This document shows positions 36,101-46,148 of a DNA stretch of 64,000 nucleotides, in pieces. This DNA comes from Zeus faber (taxonomy: Eukaryota > Chordata > Actinopteri > Zeiformes > Zeidae): the NCBI GenBank assembly GCA_960531495.1, contig OY482859.1, positions 11,842,185 to 11,906,184 on the forward strand, given 5' to 3'. Below the pieces are notes generated by a model. It searched no databases. It was not told the DNA's origin and saw nothing but the letters and a program-made list of their open reading frames with translations. A program made the position numbers and the translations under genes. Position 1 is the first letter of the stretch, and every line of letters begins with the position of its first letter.

Positions 36101-38866
36101 TACAATATGCTAAATACCAGAGCATTACCTCAAAGCCTTGGAGCCGACCCACATTCATCATGTCGTTGCAACGTTTTGGCACAAAGCACATCACCTCAAC
36201 GGCTTTCTGTTTCCGAGAGGAGGAATGAGATATAAGCAACAGCAAATACTGCTTTCCATGTTCCTGCAAAAGCACATGCTTATCAAATAGCTCTTTAAAC
36301 AGTGTGCTTACGTATCAGAATACCCACCTCCAAATCTTCCGTGTCCATTCCGGCCTTGGTGTAATACTTAAGGAAGTCCTGTTCAAATAAACACAGCATG
36401 GTCACCAGAGCATTCAGGTTTACTAGTCAACATAACGTGAGGACATCTGGAAGAACGTTTATTAGTGTTGCTTGAGCCCAGGACTAATTTGAATGCCAGA
36501 GGTACCTTGGGCAACATTTACAAGGGATAGCAAGTGGTGGTGGTGTGTAATATAACCACATCCAGAGACCTACATGTCTTTATGTTCATTTCCACATCAA
36601 ATTAAAACTAAAAGCCTTTCTTGTCATGTCTCACACTTACATAATTTACCTCCTCCACTTTAATTAGAAGAGGGCCTCAATATTCCGCCTGCTGTGGAGG
36701 CAGCACTGGTTCTATGTGTTTGCTTGCATGGTAGGCTTTAAACAACAATTGGCCATCCTTTGGGGTTCAAGCCTAATTGGAGACCCGAAAATAGCCATAG
36801 ATGTATCTGGTTTGTGTGACCCTGCAGTGGACTGGTGTCCCATTCAGGGTATTCCTGCCTGAGATATGCTCCACCCCTGACCCTAAAAACAGATTGGGTG
36901 GATGGGCCACCCTGCTGTGTGTCAGACTTGGAAGGCCAAAAATGTGTGTGTTTTTTTTTTTTTAGGTATGTGTTTGTTTGTTTGCACTCTGGTGCCCTGC
37001 GTTTCACCTTGAGCAGCAGCTGGTACTTCATGATCCTCTGGACGGGTTTGATGAGGAGGTCATTGAGCTGCAGCCTGTGGCCCAGCTGCTGCCTCAGCTC
37101 CTGACAACACAACACCAGTCACACCACACCCAATGATGACAAACGGTAACATCTAACAGTCAATGTGACAATGTTTCACAGGAATAAATCATGAATTTAA
37201 TTCTGTTTTGTGCCCTAAAAACAATTTATGACGACTGAAATATAAACAGTGGAATAACAGCCAAACCCATGTGCAATGCTTGCTAAACACAAAGTCATTC
37301 AAGGTTGCTTATTTAGTAATAATAATAATAGTAATAATAATACATTTAATCTATAATGTGACTTTCATTGGCACCAATCTCAAGGTGCTACAGGAGAAAA
37401 AGAGAAAAAGAACAAAATAGGAGAAAAAAATATATAATAACAATAATAACTATAGCTGCAGCCAGCAATGCATGGGGTCCAGGTTAGTCGGTGTGACGGT
37501 GTGACGGTGTGATGTGTAAGGACTAATGCAAATGTATGTCACCGCCTTGCCGAACATGTATCTTGTGACTTTGAACATTTCCCTGTCACCACTCTTAAAT
37601 GCCTCCTCCTTTCTCAAACAAAACCGTCTGACTTTGGCTGTGAACCAGGGCTCATCATTGTCATAACTTACCCTGGTGCGTGTCTAGGAGCTTGACAGCG
37701 CAGCGCAGGGAACGGCGTTATATGCGTTGTTCACGGTGCTGGAGCAGGGATCCAGCAGGTTTTCCTCGCTGCCCGGACAGTTAATAAACTGCTTGTCTGT
37801 CGGGGGTTCGTGTCTTAAATTCCCTTTGTTAAAGTCCCCAAGGACAACGAGGATGGGGTCGCCACATACAGTATCTGATCGGTGACAAGCGGCTGTGCGT
37901 CCCCTTCCAGAATGAGGATGTGAACTCACAATGTCCTGTGTCGCACAATGATAACGCAGTGACGCAATGACGCAGTGATGATTCTCTGTGACCGGTCAGT
38001 AGTCGGCAGCTTCTCCTACAAATATAGACCAATGTGGATCAAACTTGGACCACGGTGTGTGTGGACTGCCCCGAATACAAATCTTATTCATTCATGTCTG
38101 TAGGTCTGACGGTTTCTGAGCGCCAGATACTTTGACATGTGATACTGACTAGGAAGCTTAAAAGACAGAAAGGCTTGATCCCTAAATAATATAAAGAGTA
38201 TAGGCCTGTGTATGCTCACCTCAAAATACGTCTCAATGTACTCCGACACGACATGCTCCGACTTCGGCTTGTTCTGGCAGTACACTACATACATATGTAG
38301 GCGCCTCTCCTGTATGACATGATATATAAATAGAATAAACAGTTATTTGATAGTTAAGAAACACAATCCAAGAAAGTCTCAAAATATGACCGATAAGTCG
38401 GCCTGTGGGAGAAATGCATCTCACATTTGAGCTCAAAATCAGGGAACTGGAACCCCAACATAAGCAAAACAAAACAAGGTGAATCAATGTTCAGTGTCTC
38501 CATTGGCTGTGGGATAATGGTTAATATGGGCTTGCGGAGCCTTTGAAGCTGACTGCGTCTGCCTGCTCTTCTGTGAATAATTGCTGTGCCGTGAGTGTTG
38601 CAGCTGCAGCAGACTAGGAAGAGCTCTAATGGAGTTACGTGTGGATGAGCATCAGGTTATGTATAATTTACCCAGGTTATCTCCGCGTAACCCGATCCTT
38701 TTAGAGGACTCTACCTGACAACCAGCTGCGTGGCTCCCTAGCCTAGAGACGGGCGCGCTGCAGCTGGAGCACTGTATTTAGAATATGAGGGTGTCAGTGT
38801 GTTTGTGTACGTGTGTTTTGCAGAGCCTTAAAAGGCCGTTTGTGTGAGTGTTTACACATGTTCACG

Positions 38867-38922
<56 letters not shown>

Positions 38923-39216
38923 TGCGTGCGTGTGTGTGTGTGTGTGTGTGTGTGAGCGCATATGTGTTGCAGTTTGTCTATATAATTCTCACCATTACTA
39001 TACTGAGCTCTGCTGTCAGACTCTGGCTTTCATTATGGCCCCTGTTCCCAGCCTGCTTGTTTCACAGGTTTGACACCATGCTTAGATTGAGTTACAAGTT
39101 GCTTTATTTCCTCACAGGCTTCTTAAGTTGATTACCCAATGGGCTCGGTTTTATTGAATTGCCTAAAAGAGGAAAGAGCACAGGAGGCGTAGGGGGAGAA
39201 AGGAACACAGACTTCT

Positions 39217-39278
<62 letters not shown>

Positions 39279-39634
39279 CTCTCTTTCTCTCGACTTCAGA
39301 CTGTACGAGACGAGCCGAGTCGCTCACATGACAGGAGCTGACAATCCACTCTGCATGTGCCACCAAGTAACGTGAATCTAGTTCAGATGCTTTCACAGGC
39401 CTTGTGACTCCGTGGCCAGCCACTGCTCCTCTATTCTAAGAACAATACACTCAATGGTATATCCTTCTCCCACGCGTTGCTTCACATGGCTCCGGAGCAC
39501 AGATACGGAGGAGGAGTAATTAGGAAGCTGTTTTAGGGCGGAAAAATCTCCTCTCTATCGAAAAATTGAATTCATGTTTTCCTTCTTGGTTATTTGCGTT
39601 TCCTGACCAGTCTAGTCTGCACTGGAGATGTGCA

Positions 39635-39702
<68 letters not shown>

Positions 39703-39803
39703 TCAGACTTACATGTTTAATGAAGAGCTGGGCAAGTCTCTCTGGTTCTGCCAAACTCTTCTCCAGCTCACCCAGAAAGTAACTACAATGAGACAAGACG
39801 TAT

Positions 39804-39899
<96 letters not shown>

Positions 39900-42532
39900 T
39901 TGAGCGACTACGCAGTTGAGGAAGGTCAGGGATGTCACTGAGCCTATTGTTCCTTTGACTTCCACACGGACACAAACACGACCCTCTGTGTACACGTCTC
40001 CGCTTCCTTGGCCTTGAATGCTCCAGGTTTCCAACATGCAGGTCTACAAACACCCTGGGATGTGGGTCACACGGTGTCTACTCTCCACAAACTTACTCTT
40101 TATGCCAGTCGAAGATCTGATGAATGTTCCCGAAGACGATCTTGTCTTTTCCCTTCATGTCCTCCGGCACACCTTTCGAACTCATATTACCCATGTAGCC
40201 CTACGACGAAAAGAACGCAGAAAAAACACATTTGTTCACACCTTGAAATGCCGCACACTGGATTTGAACAACACCAGTATATTGTAGAGCCGTATATCAC
40301 ACTATCTTTATCAAGCTGTCATTATGTTTCAGTGGGTTACAACTCTACTCAGACAGAAGTATCTCAAGCTATTTCCAACAGGAGATGTATGACATGGCAA
40401 AATAAAACTCCTTCAAAGTAATACGATAATTCATCCATTTAATTAATAACAGCTCTGACTAGTGTCTTTGTCATCATAAGGATTCTGCATTTACCTCGAC
40501 TATGAGCCCCAGATCTGCCACGTAGTGCTTCTCTGTCTCGACCAGTTCCTTCAGTACATACCTGCATGATAATAGATCATTCCTTGAAACATAACTTGTT
40601 CAGCAAAAATGAAGACATCAGAGTTGAATTCATAAAAGTTTTTAGACACTTTAATTGAATCCCCCGTGGGTACATTCACACGTCACAGCAGCAAAATAAC
40701 AGTGGAATAACAGTGCAAGCCAAGAACAGGATAAGAAGTAAGATGAAGATAAGAAAATACAAATAAAATACATTAAAAAAAATAACATCAACATATGTTC
40801 ACGTAGATCCACAGATTTAATGTCGGCAAATAACACTGAACTTATGTAACACACTTAGAATTTTGTTAAATTGATATTATCTATAAACATTTTTTATATT
40901 GTGCATATATTTGATTACATTTCTATTTTTATTTCATTTGAATTTTTATGTTGTTATCTACTTGCACTGTTCCATCAACTTCTGCTACTGGAACACCTGA
41001 ATTTTACTGATGCATTGTTATCTTATCAAATACACAATCCATCTGGCCAACTACACTTTTGTCATACAGGATACATTTGAAGAAGGATGCCACCCAGAGA
41101 GAAGTTCAAATTATTCCGTTTCACTTGTAATGACGGATGCGGCACGTACATGCTTTTCTCTAAGGCACTGCTCCGCTCCTCCTCGGTGTCGGCCGCAGCT
41201 GAAGATTGGCTGGAAGTGTCGTCCATCAAGGCTGAGCAGCTGTCGTCTGCCAGGGCAATATTGGACTGAGTATCCTGCAGAAGGTGAGACCACAGAGGGA
41301 GAAATTGGCCATTAGCCAGCAAGTGGTCCATGCTCGATATGGGGTGGGGGATAATAATAAAGCAGGTTGCCAAGGTGACCAAGGAGAGCAGACACGCGCC
41401 GGCAACGAAGACGGAACAATAACGGGATCAGACTGTCACCGGTAATGGCCTTGACTTTGGACATTACCCAAATATAAATATAGGTGCGAAGAGAGGGAAC
41501 CATGAGGGTGAGAGGCAGTGTAAAAAAAAAAAGTGTAGAATGATGGAAAACAACAGGCTCTAACCATTGCTGACAAATCTGACCATGAATCTAGAGCATC
41601 ATGCAATTATTGTTTAGACATTATCATCCTTATTCACATTCTGAATGGATACTACAGTATGTGTCACACCACATATCAATTCCATGTAAATGGGGTACAT
41701 TTATACATTGCACTTTTCTATTCATTTGATGAAAAGCGCTTTGCAGTACATGCCTCACATTCACCCATCCATACATCGATGGCGGCTGCAGCCATGCAAG
41801 GCACACGCCAGCTCAACGAGAGCAGTTAGGGGGTTAAGTGTCTTGCTCAAGGACACTTCAGCACGCTTCCAGGAGGAGCCGGGAACCGAACCGGCAATCT
41901 TCCGATCACTAGACGACCCGCTCTACCTCCCAAGCCCCCCATGTGGATTTACATGATTCATATCCATCAAAACATTTATACCATTGATCTTACATCATGT
42001 GAGACAGCGTGTGTGCAGATGCCTGCTCACATTACTCGGCAGATATATCTGGAGCGCTGTTGGACGCCGCCTTCCATATCAGTGTCTCTAATCTAAGCAA
42101 TTGTGTTTGTCATGTATACATGACTCCCTTTTCACACTTTTTCCTGGAATTGATAGAATTTCCTGTGGGACTCCTGTGGCAAATATAGTGGCATTGTACA
42201 CACAGTGAAAAAGAATGTTCCATTGTACAACTGCTTAAGGGCACCGGCATCGCTGAATAGATGTGCTTGTGCATTCGTACAACCGGCCTCACAATGAATG
42301 CACTTGGACCTTTCCATGGACTTGCTAACTTGTTGTTGTCTTATTGTTGTGTATTTTTTTTTCCAATTGTATCCCTTCTATTTTTAGTTCACTATTACAT
42401 GTTAAGCCATTTCTGTTTATCCAATTCATTCACTCCTGACTGTGTAAACCTATGTGAGCAGCCGTCTGTCCTCACCTCAATCCCTCAGTGTCCCAGCCAA
42501 GCAGAACCTCCTCCACCTTGGACACATACACT

Positions 42533-42620
<88 letters not shown>

Positions 42621-43650
42621 GGCCAAACACATCTAATCCCCTTAGACTTCGCCTTGCATACGGCTCCGCGACAGGGTAAGAGATGGATTGATGGATAGGT
42701 AAATAGACACAGAGATAGGTGGTGAACACATCGAACTTTTTCCTTGTCATCACCCATGTCCTCCGGCCCAGTTCGACTTGCTCACCTGCTGTGGCAGCGA
42801 TGGACTCGTTGGCTCTTTGAAGCCACAAGCTCTCTCTTTTGTCGTGGTGCATGATGCATGGGGGCGGACAGAGTGAGTGAAAGGGAGAGATAGAAGGAGA
42901 CAGTACCCCCCTCCCTTGCCAAACTAGGACCTCTCCAGCCGGGCTGACAGCTCTCCCCGACTGCCTAATAACTTACATATGTGCTCTGGTAAAGCCCACA
43001 GGAAGGATCTCTCCTCTCTCCCCTCTCTTCCACTCCCTCTGTTGACTGTTTTATTTCTCTCACCAAAGGTTGAAGTGAGACGGGCAAAAAGCTTTAATGA
43101 AAGTCGAAATCATATCTTTTGGGGGACTATTGCAAATATACTGTAGATGCTTATGTAGAAACGTCTACATGCACAATTGGGCCTTCATTTTTGGAAAAAG
43201 TTACATCAAGATATATCTCTTGACACCATTTCCCCTTTCGAGGAGAGACAGTTTTCATTGCTCGGCCATGGATCAACACGGCAGACAGACAAGACAGAGA
43301 CAGCAAGACAGCAAAAGTCCTTCTGCCCGTAGGGCCGATTAGTCAATAGTGACAGTCAACATCGAGTCATTTTATGGAGTCAGTTCCTGCTTATTCTTCT
43401 AGACTTCTGACAAGAACAATAAGACTTCCATTTATCAAAAAAAAAATAAAAAATTTCATGATTTTTTCGAGATCTTTCATCACTGTTAGGTTCAGGGTAC
43501 AGAAACCAGCAGGAAGAATTGGAGCGGAAAATAACAACAATGGTCGACATATGTAGCCTCCAAGTCCTCATAGTGAACTCGGGGGTTCTGGAGATGGGGG
43601 CAACAACGTGAAGAGACTGACCCACATAGCTGAATCTTCCTGAGTTTTCA

Positions 43651-43718
<68 letters not shown>

Positions 43719-46080
43719 CCTCTGACTGGCACTAAAAGCACTGAAGCGCTGACCTCATCTCACTCTCCTCCCGAAGTCAAATGTAATCATGCCATGAAAG
43801 GCATTTGACATGTTGAGACAGAAGTGCTCGGCAGCATGTCACCAATAGGGGGCTCTCTGTCGCGCTCAAACTTTTCAAACAGTATTCCTCTAACATTTAC
43901 AAGCACCTGAGACGCTGTCTAATAGTATAGTTGTTCTGTTTTACAGGGCCTCAGCCTTTGCATCCTGTATTTTTCACTGTGTTTAGCAAGCCTATCAACA
44001 CCCGACTGGAGACTTTCCATCGCCACAAGCAATTGATTCCAAATGTTTGAAGGGTAAATGAAAGCGCATGTGTACGTACCATTCTTTGTCATTTGTCACA
44101 AGTGGAGTCGCCTTTCATTATTTTTGCCATTTGGTAGCATTTCGTATTTATCTCCAGGCATGTCCGTTCGCGGCGTGTTAAATGTGAATCATCCATCACG
44201 CAGGTCGCGGTCAAACCATTCCCACTGATCTCGTCCCGTAATGATCTGCGCCGAGAGAGATCCTGCGTTTTCCCACAGAAAATGCGTGTGTCTGTTTATT
44301 TGTGCATCATGGGCATGCATGCTGGCATGAAAACCTTCTTGTGCCTCTGTCTGTTTGTTTTGTTGGATGGCTAAAGTCAGCTGCCAGCCATGCAGTTAGC
44401 CATTTTTCATCTCTGGCTGAGGGGCTGTGCAGACAGAACGCCCTGGTTTCACCTCCCGCCAGCCGTGATCATCACCGTGAAGACTTCCATTCCCAGTAGA
44501 ACTGGTCACTTGTCAGCCCCAGCGGCTCGGCACGTGATCCAATTCTCATAGCAAGAGTCTCAGCATTGGAGAATATTGATTATATGAATAGGGATCTTGT
44601 CATGAGATGATAACGTAGGGATGGGACCATCTTCCAGGTTAAATGAAAGGGATCTTAAAACGGCTTTTTGAGCCGAGCTTCAACAACTATCCTTACAAAC
44701 AGCCAAAATATGTTAAAACAGCTAAAATGAATGGATATGACATTTACAGATTACTCTACTATATAACTACCTGGTTGTTTTTGTATTATTATGTCACCGC
44801 TGCCAAAATCCACGCATGTGTTATTGTTTATTGTCTTGTCAGTTCTCTGACGTCATTTCCGTGTTCCTGATTTCCATTCAACCATTGTTCCAGGATCCAG
44901 GCAGTCATTGATGTATACAGGTACTCCTCACTTGACGACCGAGTTCCATTCCTAGGACCAGGTCGTTAAGCAAATCGGTCAATAAGCGAGGACCCGTGGT
45001 ATGTCACGGTAAGGGGGCCTGGCGATTAAAAACGCTAGTGTAGTGAATGCTGACAGACAGCGGGAACGAGACCGAGAACAGTGATGAGATGTATATAGTG
45101 TATATAGTGTATATAGTGTATATAGTATATATAGTGTATATAGTGTATATAGTGTATATAGTGTTTATAGTATATATAGTGTTTATAGTATAAATAGTGT
45201 ATATAGTGTATATAGTATAAAAAGGGTGATGCGCGATGAGATATTTGATGCTGAGATGTTGTGGTATTGTAAGCAGCTCTCCAACCAGTCTGTATTGTAC
45301 GCTGCGTACAATACAGACTGGTCGGAGAGCTGGTCGTAAGTCCAAACGGTTGTTAAACAGGTAGGTCGTTAAGTGAGGACTAGCTGTGCCACATTTTCTA
45401 GTGTTCTACATGGGAAGTGCAGCCATTAACAAAATTGATAAAATACTTATACACTAATAGGTGGGTATGGTTGCACAGTGCATTGCACTGCTGCCTCACA
45501 GCAACAAGGTCATGGGTTTGATTCCCGCCTGGGGCACGATTGGCACTGTGTTCTGGCAGGTTATCTCCCAATTAGGGTCCTTTCTGTGGGGAGTTTCATG
45601 GTATCCCCGTGCTCACATGGGGTTTCTCCATGTAACATCAGTAAGGACCCCCACCAAAAACATGCCCTTCGTCTGACCAGCGATGGCACATCATTGTATG
45701 CTGCCCGCTGCACCCCGGAGGAAGGTCAATCCAGGGTGGGTTAAATGCAGAGGACCCATTTCACCGGCTACCATCCAAAGCATGTGTTGGTTGCTGTCAA
45801 TGAATGGGTTGTGGTGTGACGATTATTCTTATGCAGGAATGGCTTTTGTAGTCACTGAGGAAGCTGACACAGTCTTTGGTATTGTCGCTACGTGCCATTT
45901 GTAGAGCATTCTCTGGGATCAACGTGATGGCGGCTCTGCAGTTTGCTGTGTGCACTGACCTGCGCGTGTGCAAGTGAAGTGCAGCCCATCAGCGAGTCGG
46001 TCAGGTAGCTGGGGGATTGCAGCGTGGCAGGCGACAGGTCCTCTGGGCTAGCCAGGCCATCTTTCCACTCCTGAAGCAAA

Positions 46081-46148
<68 letters not shown>

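Larger units (their letters stand above)
44917..45387. mobile_element. Non-autonomous DNA transposon (MITE) with 24-bp terminal inverted repeats
   Basis: The left end 44917-44940 (acag..actcctcacttgacgacc) is the imperfect reverse complement of the right end 45364-45387 (ggtcgttaagtgaggac..ctgt). Further 'ggtcgttaag' copies lie inside each end. The interior holds a 10-bp minisatellite (45091-45219) and a long hairpin (45274-45332), and no coding frame. No target duplication was identified. Confidence 0.65.

Noticed and set aside
42793..42840. Possible extra arhgef25 exon with [14 protein letters not shown] and donor CAGCAG|gtgagc
   Set aside because: The upstream AG sites lack a pyrimidine tract. 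In this reading frame the exit phase does not join the next exon at 41274, whereas joining 45960 directly to 41274 is perfectly in phase.
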